Source: CAYLLT01 sp964591605
GTDB taxonomy: Bacteria > Planctomycetota > Phycisphaerae > UBA1845 > PWPN01
Assembly: GCA_964591605.1 (NCBI GenBank)
Contig: CAZQEN010000039.1
Span: 1 to 32,783, forward strand
Reading direction: 5' to 3'
DNA: 32,783 nucleotides
Of this stretch, positions 1 to 8,492 are shown one piece after another. How positions within the stretch are numbered: position 1 is the first letter of the stretch; every line of letters begins with the position of its first letter. A program made the translations under genes and the position numbers. A model generated the notes under the pieces. The model did not search any database and was not told the origin of the DNA. It was given only the letters and a program-made list of their open reading frames with translations.

Positions 1-217
1 ATGACGCAGTCAAACACGACCCGGGCGGGTTCGCCGGTCTTCGGACAGTCTCATCGTGCTTCTCGGCCCGCATGGCGTGCTTGGCCTCCTCGAGCATGTC
101 ACCCAGTTCCTCGTCGGTCATGCCGCTCCGCAGAAACTCCTGGTAGATGGGGCCGCTGATCTCTTCGAGCGCCGTGATGATTGATGATGCAGCGGTGGGG
201 TGGAGGCAGACCTGCAC
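1..217 (-). CDS. Partial small protein at window edge, antitoxin-like (weak)
   Basis: An open minus-strand frame runs off the left edge without a stop. A GTG at 217 is the only common start codon I see, and it lies just past the stop of the dehydrogenase gene. The product is helical and charged, including GMTDEELGDMLEEAKHAMRA, a texture seen in small antitoxins. In another frame the last bases before the edge encode RVVFDCV, which resembles the first strand of PIN-domain toxins of the VVFDxxVFLQ type. An antitoxin overlapping the start of a PIN toxin that lies outside the window would fit, but only seven toxin residues are visible. This could also be spurious. Confidence 0.3.
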   Translation of the reverse strand, partial: MQVCLHPTAASSIITALEEISGPIYQEFLRSGMTDEELGDMLEEAKHAMRAEKHDETVRRPANPPGSCLTAS

Positions 218-219
218 GG

Positions 220-1005
220 TCAGCCCTTGGCGCGGTTGACTTTGGAGGCCAGGCTGGCGACCAGCCGGCGGGAGCCCAGGCGGACGCTGAACACCTGGAG
301 CTTGTTGGACAGTCCGGGAATCACGATACGACGCTTGTTCTTGAAGCCCTCATAGCCGATGCGGGCGACGGTGGCCGCGTCCAGGATCGGCAGGATCCGT
401 GACTGGAACATACTGGAGAGCTGCAGGCCGGCGCGTTTCTGAAACTCGGTGCGGGTGGGGCCGGGGCAGAGGGCGGTGATGGTGACGCCGGAATGCCGGA
501 GCTCCTCGGCGATGGCCTCGGTGAAGGAGAGGACAAACGCCTTGGTGGCGTAATAGATGGCCATGTAGGGGCCGGGCTGAAAGGCGGCGGTCGAGGCGAC
601 GTTGAGAATGCCCCCGCTGCGCCGGGCGAGCAGGCCCGGCAGGAACAGCCGCGTGAGCTGGACCAGCGACGTGACGTTGAGCTGGATCATGTCGAGCTGC
701 CGGCCCTCGTCGAGCTGGTCGAAGCGTCCGCCCAGCCCGAAACCGGCGTTATTGACCAGTACGTCGAGATCGTGCTTCTCATTGTGCAGTGCTTGGTAGA
801 GCTCCTGCGGGGCGGCGGGCCGGGCGAGGTCTTTGACGATGACATGCGCCGGGGCGCGGGAGAGCTCGCGGCACTCGGCGGCTGCTTCCTCGAGTTTCTC
901 ACGGTCGCGGGCGACGAGGATCAGTTCGTAGCCGTCGCGGGCGAAGAGCCGGGCCAGTTCGCGGCCGATGCCGACGGAGGCGCCGGTGATCAAGGCGGTG
1001 GGCAT
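220..1005 (-). CDS. Short-chain dehydrogenase/reductase (SDR family)
   Basis: A 261-residue Rossmann-fold oxidoreductase that should use NAD(P)H on an unidentified carbonyl or alcohol substrate in the cytoplasm. The cofactor glycine motif TGASVGIG is at residues 7-14, NNAG at 85-88, the catalytic Ser at 138 and YxxxK at 151-155. This is the complete classical SDR set in the order and length usual for the DltE/YqjQ-like group. The frame is open further upstream to 1164, but that extension is low-complexity Arg/Pro sequence. The ATG at 1005 is preceded by AGGGAG at suitable spacing and begins the beta-strand directly, so I chose it. Nothing nearby indicates the substrate. Confidence 0.9.
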   Translation of the reverse strand: MPTALITGASVGIGRELARLFARDGYELILVARDREKLEEAAAECRELSRAPAHVIVKDLARPAAPQELYQALHNEKHDLDVLVNNAGFGLGGRFDQLDEGRQLDMIQLNVTSLVQLTRLFLPGLLARRSGGILNVASTAAFQPGPYMAIYYATKAFVLSFTEAIAEELRHSGVTITALCPGPTRTEFQKRAGLQLSSMFQSRILPILDAATVARIGYEGFKNKRRIVIPGLSNKLQVFSVRLGSRRLVASLASKVNRAKG

Positions 1006-1389
1006 TCGTAGACTCCCTGGATGTCTGGGGCGCCATGGGGCGCGAGCAGTGCTCGCGCTGCCTGCTTCGGGGGGCCGACCGCCGGCTGAGGTCCTGTCCG
1101 GCAGACGGGACCTACGCAGGAGTACAGACAGGTTTACCCGAAGTGGCATGAGCAATGTACTCATTGCCCGTGCGCATGAAACACGGGCAGCGAGTATCCC
1201 GGCGCGCCGGGACCCATGCCACCCCGCTTGACAGTGTCGAGCATTCTGCGTTCCTACCTGGCTGCAGCCTCGAAGAAACGGTCAAGCCCCGTTCGTGAGG
1301 CGATGCGTCCTCATTCTGCGCTCACGAGCCGGAGATGGTATAAGGAAACCGGTGACGCGGAAACACACGTGGTTGATGAGGCGCTGGGC
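1006..1389. other. Intergenic region between divergent genes with small palindromes
   Basis: This 384-base stretch has no convincing gene. It contains CGCGAGCA-g-TGCTCGCG at 1041-1057 (8-bp arms around one base) and GCAATG-tact-CATTGC at 1152-1167. Bases 1131-1160 resemble the degenerate TACCGAGAATGGCA-type sequence also found at 17.5 kb and 20.0 kb. Promoters for the dehydrogenase and the isochorismatase must lie here, but I see no clear -35/-10 pair. Confidence 0.5.
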
Positions 1390-1944
1390 ATGATGCGCGA
1401 TCTGTCGGTACTGACGCGGGAATCGGCGGTGGTGCTGGTGGTGGACATCCAGGATCGGCTGGCGCCGGCGATTCATGAGGTGGATGGGCTGATGGCGGCC
1501 GCGGGGAAGCTGCTGCAGGCGGCGCAGGTTCTGGGCGTGCCGATCGTGGCGACGGAGCAGTATCCGGCGGGGCTGGGCCGCACGTGTGAGGCGATTCAGC
1601 GGGTGTGGGGACAGGTGCGGGCGATCGAGAAGACGCGATTCAGCGCGTGCGTGGACGAGCTGAACGAGGCACTGGCGCGGCTCGATCGACCGCACGTGCT
1701 GGTCGTGGGGATGGAAACGCACGTGTGCGTTCAGCAGAGTGTGCTGGATCTGCTGAGGCGGGGGTATCGGCCGTATGTCTGCGCGGATGCGGTCTCTTCG
1801 CGCCGGGCGCTCGACCGCGATATCGCTCTCGGGCGCATGCGCAGCGCGGGGACAGTGATCACGACGGTCGAGAGCGTCATTTTTGAGCTGCTGGGGCAGG
1901 CGGGGACGCCGGAGTTCAAGGAAGTTCTCAAAGTTGTGAAGTAG
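1390..1944 (+). CDS. Isochorismatase-family cysteine hydrolase
   Basis: A 184-residue hydrolase of the isochorismatase/YcaC-like superfamily, a cytoplasmic alpha/beta fold that cleaves amides or vinyl ethers; the substrate cannot be read from sequence. The catalytic triad is visible: Asp19 in VVDIQDR, Lys81 in EKTRFSAC and nucleophile Cys113 in GMETHVCVQ. The frame is open upstream to 1216, but that part shows no family similarity. The ATG-ATG at 1390/1393 follows a GAGGCG element and gives the normal family length. It converges with the amidase gene, and a strong hairpin separates their 3' ends. Confidence 0.88.
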   Translation: MMRDLSVLTRESAVVLVVDIQDRLAPAIHEVDGLMAAAGKLLQAAQVLGVPIVATEQYPAGLGRTCEAIQRVWGQVRAIEKTRFSACVDELNEALARLDRPHVLVVGMETHVCVQQSVLDLLRRGYRPYVCADAVSSRRALDRDIALGRMRSAGTVITTVESVIFELLGQAGTPEFKEVLKVVK

Positions 1945-1971
1945 GGGGGGTGCGTGATCCCATCATCGAGA

Positions 1972-2000
1972 CCCCATCCTTCGCTGCGCGAAGGATGGGG
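1972..2000. terminator. Perfect 12-bp hairpin between convergent genes
   Basis: CCCCATCCTTCG at 1972-1983 pairs perfectly with CGAAGGATGGGG at 1989-2000 across a 5-base loop. It sits between the stop of the isochorismatase gene (1944) and the stop of the amidase gene (2018 on the minus strand), where a bidirectional terminator would be expected. No U-tract follows on either strand, so it may instead be a dispersed palindrome or an mRNA 3'-end stabiliser. Confidence 0.5.
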
Positions 2001-2017
2001 CACCCGGCACCCGTCCG

Positions 2018-5000
2018 CTACGGGCAGAGGGTGATGGAGGGTGGGGAGGAGACCATGGCTTTAGCGGCAACGGAGTCGGCCGTGTCGATGGCGCCGTCGA
2101 GGTTGAGGTCGAACGGGGGGGTGGAGGCGGCGGGGGTGGCGGCGGCGGCTTTCGCGGCGATGAGCAGGGGGTCGCTGAGGGTGATGTCGCCGCTGGCGGT
2201 GGCGTCGGCGGAGAGCGATCGCACGATCACGTCCGGGTCGCCGAGCAACAATTCGGCGATGGTGCTCGGGGTGACCGCGATCGTGTAGCAGCCGCTGTCG
2301 GGAAGTGCGGGGGAGAAGGTGATGGCCAGGGTGTCGGAGTCCGCGGCGACGACGGAGGCGGGTGGGTAGGGCGTCTCGGGGCCCATGATGCCGCCGCTGG
2401 TGAGACGGCCGGTGACCAGAATGCCCGCGGGGCTCGCGAGGGTGATGGGCCCGTCGAAATCGACTTCGATGCGCTGAATGCCGCCCTGGCGCGGCTCGAC
2501 GGTGGCACCGCCGATGCCGTTGCCCGCAGCCGCAGCGTCGAGGGCGAGGGAGAGATCACCGGCGCCGGTGTGGGTGCGGACGCTCCGCCAGGCGGTGATG
2601 GCTCGATCACAGTCGAGCAACGTCAGGGCGGCGGCGTTGGAGGGGGTGCTGCCGCCCGCATTGGACACCACGCAGCGGTAGCTGGCCGCGTCGTTCGCGT
2701 CGGCCATCGACACCGTCAGTGTGCTGGTGGTCACGCCGGAGTAGTGGCCGCCGTTGGCCAGATCGCTGCCGTTCTTCTGCCACTGGTAGCTGAGCGTTCC
2801 CTGTCCGCTGGCGGTGACGCTGAAGATGGCGGTGTCGCCCGGGCACACCGACTGGGGCTGCGGGTGCTGCGTGATCGTGGGGGCCGGGGGGATGACGAAG
2901 ACCCAGCGGACGGCGTCGGCGTACATGCTGCCGCTCAGGTCGGTGAGCGAGTTGTTGATCTCGACCTGTCCGGCGTTGGTTCCGGCGTTGAAATTGAAAG
3001 TGCCCAGCGAGACCCAGGTGTTTACGGTGGCGGTCTGGTCGATCTGGACGCTGGCCGTTCCGCCGGCGTGGGTAATCACGTACTCAATGGGGGATCGGCG
3101 GTTGGAGCCGTTGCCCCAGGTGGTGGAGACCTGGTACTGACCGGCCGCGGGGAGGTCCGCCGCAAAGAAAGCGCGCTTCTCGCCGGCGACGGACCGGTAG
3201 GTGCTGCCGTAGCGTGAGCCGATGCCGGGCGTCACGTCGGCGGCGGTGCTCTTGGCGCCGGAGTCGGCCCAGACGCCGAATTCGGAGTATTTGGCGAAGT
3301 TCTGCCCGCCCGCACGGCTCTCGACGATGAACACGTTCGGCGTGACGGTGAGCGTGGCCGGATCGGACGTGGCGGTCCCATGATCGTTGGTGACCACGCA
3401 GCGGTAGCCGGCGGCGTCGCCTCCATTCACGTCGGTGATCTGGAGGGTCGTGGAGGTGGCGCCGGACACTCTGCCGCCGTTGGTCAGGTCGCTGCCGTTC
3501 TTCTGCCATTGATAGCTCAGCGGCGGGTCTCCGGCGGCGCCGATGGTGAAGCTCGCGGTTCCCGCAATGGCGACGCTCTGGCTGACGGGCTGCTGCGTGA
3601 TCGAGGGCGGCAGGTTTCCGCCGCCGCCGACGCTGATGAGCTCGCTGTGAATCGCCCCGAACCAGGTGAAGCCGTCGCGGACCATCTGCCACTCGGTCGC
3701 GTAGGCGCCGGGCGTGGCGGGGGCGGTCATGGTGAAGTTGAAGGTGCAGGTCTGGCCCGGCCCGACTTCGCCGGGCAGGTCGACGCGGTTGAAGGCGGTG
3801 AAGGGATCGCTGTCCCCGACGGCGCCGAGTCTGAATCCACGGGTGGTATTCCAGAGGACGCCGCGGTTGCGGAAGGTGATGCTCACGGGGTAGCTCTGGC
3901 CCGGATTCATGGTCGAGGGGATGGTGTCGCTGACGTACTGATCGGAATAGAACGCCCAGGTGGGGCTGGTGCCGAAGTAGTCGCATACGCCCTTGTAGAT
4001 GCCCCACATGGCGGCGGAGCGGAAGAAGTTGTCGCGCAGGAGCACGGCGTCATAGTCGCAGGTGTCGTGGAACCCCAGCTCGATGAGGATGGCGGCCCGG
4101 TTGGGGATGCGGATCTCGCCATAAGCGCCGTTGGAGTTGCTCTGGCCGCGATCGGTCCAGGCGGTGGGCACGCCGTTGCGGATGGCGTCCAGGACCGCGG
4201 GATGGACGGCGTTGGAGAGGTTCTGGCTGACGGTGCACCAGGAGGCGTGTTCGGTGCTGCAGTCATAGAACGTGTTCTGGCCGGTGGGACAGCCGGCGCC
4301 TTCGCAGAAGCCGCTCGATCCGTTGGTGTGGAGCGAGATGTAGATGTTCGTGTTGTCGTAATCGGAGGCCAGGGGCCGGGCGCGGATGTCGTCGTTCGTC
4401 TCGGTACCTCCGGTGCCGGTGGTGCAGTCGCCGGTCGAGCTGGCGTAGACACTGCAGGGGTAGCCGAGGTTCTGCAGCCAGACGTACGAGCCCATCTGCC
4501 ACCACGGGTTGCCGGAGGAGTGATTGCCCAAGCTCTTGTTCGTGTTTCGGGCCATTTTGACGGTCATGCCGTCGGCCAGCAGGTAGACTTCGAGGTACTG
4601 CATCATCTCGAGGTTGTGGAAATCCTCCTGATTGAGCGGGGAGCAGTAGACCGGCCGTGCAGTCGGCCAGCCGCTGCCGTTCCAGAACCGGCCATGGCCG
4701 GGGGAGAGCGTGACGCTGCGTCCGGAGAGGGATAATAGGGCAATTCCCTCCGCAGCCGCAGGTGCGGGCTCGGCCTGACGCCGTGGGATGGCCGGGGCAG
4801 GGGGCAGATAATCGGACAGGAGCCTGCCCTGGCAGGTCATGCGGATGTCGCGGGTCTGGGGGAAGGCGGCGGTCGTGGCGCGGAGCTGATCGAAGATGCC
4901 GCTCAGGGTCGATTCGTCGAGCTGCTGGAGAATCTCATTGGAGAAGTCGATGGCGAGAGAGTCGGCGGCGATGTCGAGTTTGGCGATGGACGTTCCGGGG

Positions 5001-5242
5001 GGGATGTGAGAATAGAAGCCCTGACTGGTCTCCAGCGGGGTCGGGCCGTCGACCAGCGCGCGGATAGCGGCTTCCAGAGGAGACAGGCCGTCGAGTACCG
5101 GCCGCTCCACGGCCGTGAGCCCCCCGGGTCCCTCGCTGCCGAGGACGGAAGGGTCAAACTCGAAGCAGACCTTGACGGTCTGGGCCTGCGCCGGGACGAA
5201 AAGCACGAGCGGGACGGTCCAGAGGGCCAGTCGGATACACAT
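2018..5242 (-). CDS. Secreted multidomain N-acetylmuramoyl-L-alanine amidase-like protein (GerMN, Amidase_3, Ig, golvesin-like, dockerin-like)
   Basis: A 1,074-residue exported protein. A signal peptide (MCIRLALWTVPLVLFVPAQA) is followed by a GerMN-like domain (about 50-140, SPLEAAIRALVDGP). Next comes a zinc amidase domain of the AmiC/Amidase_3 type (about 175-425) with His183 in SPGHG, Glu212 in LEMMQ, His305 in SLHTN and Glu389 in IELGF, so the metal site and catalytic Glu look intact. Then follow an NBR1-like beta domain, two Ig-like domains sharing SYQWQKNGSDL, a golvesin/xanthan-lyase-like domain between the Ig domains, and a C-terminal EF-hand segment DLNLDGAIDTADS. Its probable role is peptidoglycan cleavage at the envelope. 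The amidase domain carries several Cys-containing inserts. The ATG at 5242 follows GGGGAGAA; upstream codons do not look coding. Confidence 0.85.
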   Translation of the reverse strand: MCIRLALWTVPLVLFVPAQAQTVKVCFEFDPSVLGSEGPGGLTAVERPVLDGLSPLEAAIRALVDGPTPLETSQGFYSHIPPGTSIAKLDIAADSLAIDFSNEILQQLDESTLSGIFDQLRATTAAFPQTRDIRMTCQGRLLSDYLPPAPAIPRRQAEPAPAAAEGIALLSLSGRSVTLSPGHGRFWNGSGWPTARPVYCSPLNQEDFHNLEMMQYLEVYLLADGMTVKMARNTNKSLGNHSSGNPWWQMGSYVWLQNLGYPCSVYASSTGDCTTGTGGTETNDDIRARPLASDYDNTNIYISLHTNGSSGFCEGAGCPTGQNTFYDCSTEHASWCTVSQNLSNAVHPAVLDAIRNGVPTAWTDRGQSNSNGAYGEIRIPNRAAILIELGFHDTCDYDAVLLRDNFFRSAAMWGIYKGVCDYFGTSPTWAFYSDQYVSDTIPSTMNPGQSYPVSITFRNRGVLWNTTRGFRLGAVGDSDPFTAFNRVDLPGEVGPGQTCTFNFTMTAPATPGAYATEWQMVRDGFTWFGAIHSELISVGGGGNLPPSITQQPVSQSVAIAGTASFTIGAAGDPPLSYQWQKNGSDLTNGGRVSGATSTTLQITDVNGGDAAGYRCVVTNDHGTATSDPATLTVTPNVFIVESRAGGQNFAKYSEFGVWADSGAKSTAADVTPGIGSRYGSTYRSVAGEKRAFFAADLPAAGQYQVSTTWGNGSNRRSPIEYVITHAGGTASVQIDQTATVNTWVSLGTFNFNAGTNAGQVEINNSLTDLSGSMYADAVRWVFVIPPAPTITQHPQPQSVCPGDTAIFSVTASGQGTLSYQWQKNGSDLANGGHYSGVTTSTLTVSMADANDAASYRCVVSNAGGSTPSNAAALTLLDCDRAITAWRSVRTHTGAGDLSLALDAAAAGNGIGGATVEPRQGGIQRIEVDFDGPITLASPAGILVTGRLTSGGIMGPETPYPPASVVAADSDTLAITFSPALPDSGCYTIAVTPSTIAELLLGDPDVIVRSLSADATASGDITLSDPLLIAAKAAAATPAASTPPFDLNLDGAIDTADSVAAKAMVSSPPSITLCP

Positions 5243-5360
5243 GGGTGAGGTTCTCCCCTGCCTGTGAGCTCCGCGAATCGACAACACATATGAGCTGCGG
5301 GGCTGAGCAAGGCCGGGAAGGGACAGTGGGCGCCCGCCCGCAGGTCGCACTGTTCTGATA

Positions 5361-5390
5361 ATTATATACTTGCGCCCTATCGATCCTCAA
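5361..5390 (-). promoter_or_regulatory. Sigma70-type promoter for the amidase gene
   Basis: On the minus strand TTGAGG (5390-5385) and a perfect TATAAT (5366-5361) are separated by 18 bases. Transcription would start near 5354, giving a leader of about 110 bases before the ATG at 5242. The rest of the gene-free region (5243-5610) holds no gene. A possible TAGAAT at 5551-5556, inside a CCCGT...ACGGG inverted repeat, could serve the protease gene, but it has no good -35. Confidence 0.55.
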
Positions 5391-5610
5391 GACAAGGATT
5401 TGAGTTCTGGCGTGACCGTCAGACGACCGGCCGGGGCAGGTCCGAAATCCATCGCCGGAGGCGGCTTAGATGCGTGTGAAGTGCCCCGGCAGAGTCAAAG
5501 GTTTGGCACCGGGCAGAGAAAATCTCCGGGCAACGATGAGGCAGCCCGTTTAGAATACGGGATGAGGGCATTCGATCCAGAGTCGCGGGCGCGGGGGGAA
5601 CGGTGAATTC

Positions 5611-7299
5611 ATGAAAAACAGGGCAGGTCGCTGGGAGGTGTCGGTCCTCGCGCTGTTGCTGGCGGCGGGACCGGGGTTCGCGGGCAGCGGGCCGAAGGGC
5701 GGATGGTCGCGGGAGGACGTGGACTGGCGGGCCACGGCAGGGGCCAGGATCAAGGGGATTCTGTATCCGCCGGGCAGCCCGCCTCCGGCGCGCGCCGAGC
5801 AGAAGGGAGCGGTCCAGGTTCATCGCCGGGCGCTGTCTGCCGAGGCGTCCTCACGGCCGATCGTGCCTTCCCACGGCGCGTCGGATCGACAGATGACACG
5901 GACGCAGCAGCGGCCGGGAGCGGCTGCGGAGTCGGGCGAACCGTTTGCCGTCAGTGCGCTCGTCATCGATTCCCCGCCGATCGACGGTTTTGTGCCGTAC
6001 GTCGCCATCTCCGCGACCGGCCAGAGCACCACGCAGGATGAGGTTGCCCGTCTCAGCTCGACGGTTGGGACGCTGCTGCCCGCGCGTCAGGCGGATTTTG
6101 CGATCGGCCTGCTCGACACGGGTGCGGGCACGTTCGTGATGGGGCACGATGCCGCGGTGAGGCTGGGCGTGGTGGGGTCGCTGGTGACGCCGTACACGGT
6201 CGAGATCAACGGGGTGACCGGATCGGTCAATGCGTTCATCAGCGCGCCGATCGGCCTGTATGCCGACGGCCTGAGCGCGATCGATGAAGTGTCGGGCGTG
6301 CTCAACAACGTGGACATGATGGGCGAGTGGAACATCGCGGTTGCGGTGGGTCCGACGCCGGCGCCGGGCCAGCCGGATCTGCCGACGGTGCTCGGCTCGC
6401 CGTTTGCGGTGTACTACGCGGCGCTGGTGCGTCCTGACCTGCCGCTGACGCGGGTGGTGGCGGGGACGCCGTACACCGCGCCGGACATCACGTTCTACGA
6501 CACACTGGACCCGACGCTGCCGGAGTATTTCAGCTATATCCCGCTGGAGTTGCGGCCGCTGGGCGGCGTGAACGTGCAGTACGTGCCGTGCATCGACATT
6601 TTCGGAAGCTGCGCGGTCACGCCCACGCCTTCCATCATCGTCGGCAACTCGGCCCAGAGCCTCTATTTCCTGGGCAGCGTGGACCTGTACGACCGCCAGT
6701 TCGCGGCGATGGATCGCGACCGCTTCATGCTCGATACGGGCGCGCAGGTGACGGTGATCGGGAAGCGGACGGCGGCGCGGCTGTCGCTGAATCTGAACGT
6801 GCCCGAGTTCGAGGTGGAAATCCAGGGCGTGGACGGGCAGATCAGCATCGAGCCGGGTTTCTATCTCGACCGGGTCGAAATTCCGGCGCTGGGCGAATGG
6901 CTGAGTTTCACGCGGGTGCCGGTGGTGGTGCTGGATGTGGCCTCCCCGGAGGGGGGGACGCTGGACGGCATCATCGGGATGAACCTGATGACGCAGTACA
7001 AGTTTGTGCTGCGGGGGGGCGGGCTGGCGGGCCAGGGAGGCGATCCGTCGCTCGAATGCGAGCTGGTGGCGCCGCTGGCGATCAACGCCGACTTTGACGG
7101 CGACAACGACGTGGATATGGATGATTTTGGGCACTTCCAGGCCTGCTATACCGGCCCGACGAAGCCCCAGACGAAGATCGAGTGCCTGGGCGCCCGGATG
7201 GACGTGGACAGCGACGTGGACGAGGCCGATCTGGCGATCTTTGCCGGCTGTTGCGACGGACCGAACATCCCGGCGGCGGTCGAGTGCATGGCCCCGTGA
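5611..7299 (+). CDS. Secreted two-DTG aspartic-protease-like protein with EF-hand tail
   Basis: A 562-residue exported protein with a signal peptide (MKNRAGRWEVSVLALLLAAG). It has two retropepsin-like active-site motifs, LLDTGAGTFVMG (DTG at 169-171) and MLDTGAQVTVIG (DTG at 375-377), about 206 residues apart. The second lobe ends with GIIGMNLM, resembling the GxxG strand of aspartic proteases. Two DTG lobes in one chain recall pepsin organisation, but each lobe reads like a bacterial retropepsin. The last ~75 residues hold two EF-hand-like loops, DFDGDNDVDMDDFGHFQAC and DVDSDVDEADLAIF, the tail also found on the two glycosidases downstream. Likely an extracellular or surface peptidase; activity is unproven. 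The ATG follows GGGGGGAA and a GAATTC. Confidence 0.75.
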   Translation: MKNRAGRWEVSVLALLLAAGPGFAGSGPKGGWSREDVDWRATAGARIKGILYPPGSPPPARAEQKGAVQVHRRALSAEASSRPIVPSHGASDRQMTRTQQRPGAAAESGEPFAVSALVIDSPPIDGFVPYVAISATGQSTTQDEVARLSSTVGTLLPARQADFAIGLLDTGAGTFVMGHDAAVRLGVVGSLVTPYTVEINGVTGSVNAFISAPIGLYADGLSAIDEVSGVLNNVDMMGEWNIAVAVGPTPAPGQPDLPTVLGSPFAVYYAALVRPDLPLTRVVAGTPYTAPDITFYDTLDPTLPEYFSYIPLELRPLGGVNVQYVPCIDIFGSCAVTPTPSIIVGNSAQSLYFLGSVDLYDRQFAAMDRDRFMLDTGAQVTVIGKRTAARLSLNLNVPEFEVEIQGVDGQISIEPGFYLDRVEIPALGEWLSFTRVPVVVLDVASPEGGTLDGIIGMNLMTQYKFVLRGGGLAGQGGDPSLECELVAPLAINADFDGDNDVDMDDFGHFQACYTGPTKPQTKIECLGARMDVDSDVDEADLAIFAGCCDGPNIPAAVECMAP

Positions 7300-7340
7300 G
7301 CGGGCCGCGGTGCGAGGCCGTCGGGCAGGGGGACGACCGT

Positions 7341-8186
7341 TCAAGGGCCCGGCTTGAGAGAGATCACGCGGACTTCGACATCGCGATCGGCCAGGACGTG
7401 CAACGTTTTGCCCTGCGCGTCGGCCACGACGCTGGCGCCGCCGTAGGTCTGGCCCTTCCAGGGGCCGCTGGAAATCACGCCGACCAGATCTGTTCCGATC
7501 ACTGGGCATTTCCACTCTTCGGCGATCCGGCAGACCAGTTTCTCCAGCTCTTTGGCGTGCCGCGGCCACTTGTGGTTGGGGGCGGCCCAGCCGTAGGGGA
7601 CCAGGACGAGCCGGGGGCGGAGCTTTTTCATGTTCTCAATGTGCTTTTTCGTGAAGGTGTCGGCGCAGATCATGAGGCCGATGCGGCCGTGGGGGGTGTC
7701 GACGGCGGAGATGTCTTCGGGCTTTCCCGTTGCGTAGGGCGGATCCATGAGCTCGGGCAGGACGTTGATCTTGCGGTGCTTGAGGAGGATGCGGCCGTCC
7801 GAATCAACGATGATGGCCGAGTCGTAGAGCTTGTCGCCGTCTTTTTCGTCGAGACCGATGCAGATCATCATCTGGAAGCGGCGGGCCAGGTTGGCGATGC
7901 GGTCGCTGTCCTTGCCGGGGATGGGCTCAGCCAGTTTGTGAGCCTCGGGGTTCTCCCAGCCGAGGATGACCGACTCGGGGAAGCAGGCGATCTGCGCCCC
8001 GCCGCCTTTGGCCTGCTCGAGCGCCCGTTCGATGCGGGCGAAGTTGCCGGAGCGGTCGCTGTCGATGCAGAGGATCTGGCACACCGCAACCTTCACCCCG
8101 TCGGTCGGCCGAGTCGTCGTTGCCACCATCGTTGCTCCCGTCATGGCCACTGCGCTTACCACGCCCGCTGCGTACATGCTCAACAT
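7341..8186 (-). CDS. Carbon-nitrogen hydrolase (nitrilase superfamily), exported
   Basis: A 281-residue nitrilase-fold amidohydrolase that cleaves a C-N bond in an unknown amide or N-carbamoyl compound. The catalytic triad is present: Glu in CFPES (about 71), Lys in KHRKIN (about 139) and Cys in MICAD (about 174). The N-terminus, MLSMYAAGVVSAVAMTGATM, is hydrophobic and looks like a signal peptide, which is unusual for this mostly cytoplasmic family. The ATG at 8186 has AGGTG close upstream and GGAAGG further up; a GTG at 8192 is an alternative. The gene converges on the protease gene, with 41 bases between the stops. Confidence 0.85.
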   Translation of the reverse strand: MLSMYAAGVVSAVAMTGATMVATTTRPTDGVKVAVCQILCIDSDRSGNFARIERALEQAKGGGAQIACFPESVILGWENPEAHKLAEPIPGKDSDRIANLARRFQMMICIGLDEKDGDKLYDSAIIVDSDGRILLKHRKINVLPELMDPPYATGKPEDISAVDTPHGRIGLMICADTFTKKHIENMKKLRPRLVLVPYGWAAPNHKWPRHAKELEKLVCRIAEEWKCPVIGTDLVGVISSGPWKGQTYGGASVVADAQGKTLHVLADRDVEVRVISLKPGP

Positions 8187-8407
8187 GATCACCTGTCCTT
8201 CCCCCGGCCCGACGCCATTGACAGTAACGCATTGGGTGCGAGCGGCAAGTGCGCCCCAACGTTCTGAGCGTCCAGGTCAACCATCAAGCGCAGCCTCCAA
8301 GGGTTGGGCGCCACGCCGTGGCAGCAGGCTTATGCGATGAGCTTGTTCGTGCTGGATGGGGCACAGCGGGAAACACACAGGAAGACGGCCCGCCACGTAA
8401 AGTGATG

Positions 8408-8413
8408 TATAAT
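8408..8413 (+). promoter_or_regulatory. Possible -10 element for the GH30-like gene
   Basis: A perfect TATAAT lies about 80 bases before the chosen GTG start at 8493. The -35 region 17-18 bases upstream is poor, so a strong promoter is not assured. The remaining gene-free sequence (8187-8492) between the divergent hydrolase and glycosidase genes shows nothing else I can name. Confidence 0.35.
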
Positions 8414-8492
8414 GACTGCGGTTGTCCCGGCGAGGCCGCCGGACTGGAGGGGTCTTGATGCTGTCCTGGACGACTCAAGAGGGGATGGATTT

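Noticed and set aside
3380..4735. Plus-strand frame of 451 codons inside the amidase gene
   Set aside because: Gly/Ala/Val-rich, no domain; the opposite strand encodes the intact amidase site.
5851..7569. Long minus-strand frame (572 codons) opposite the protease gene
   Set aside because: Composition is Arg/His-rich with no motif, and it crosses into the convergent hydrolase gene. The plus-strand gene has DTG motifs and EF-hands.
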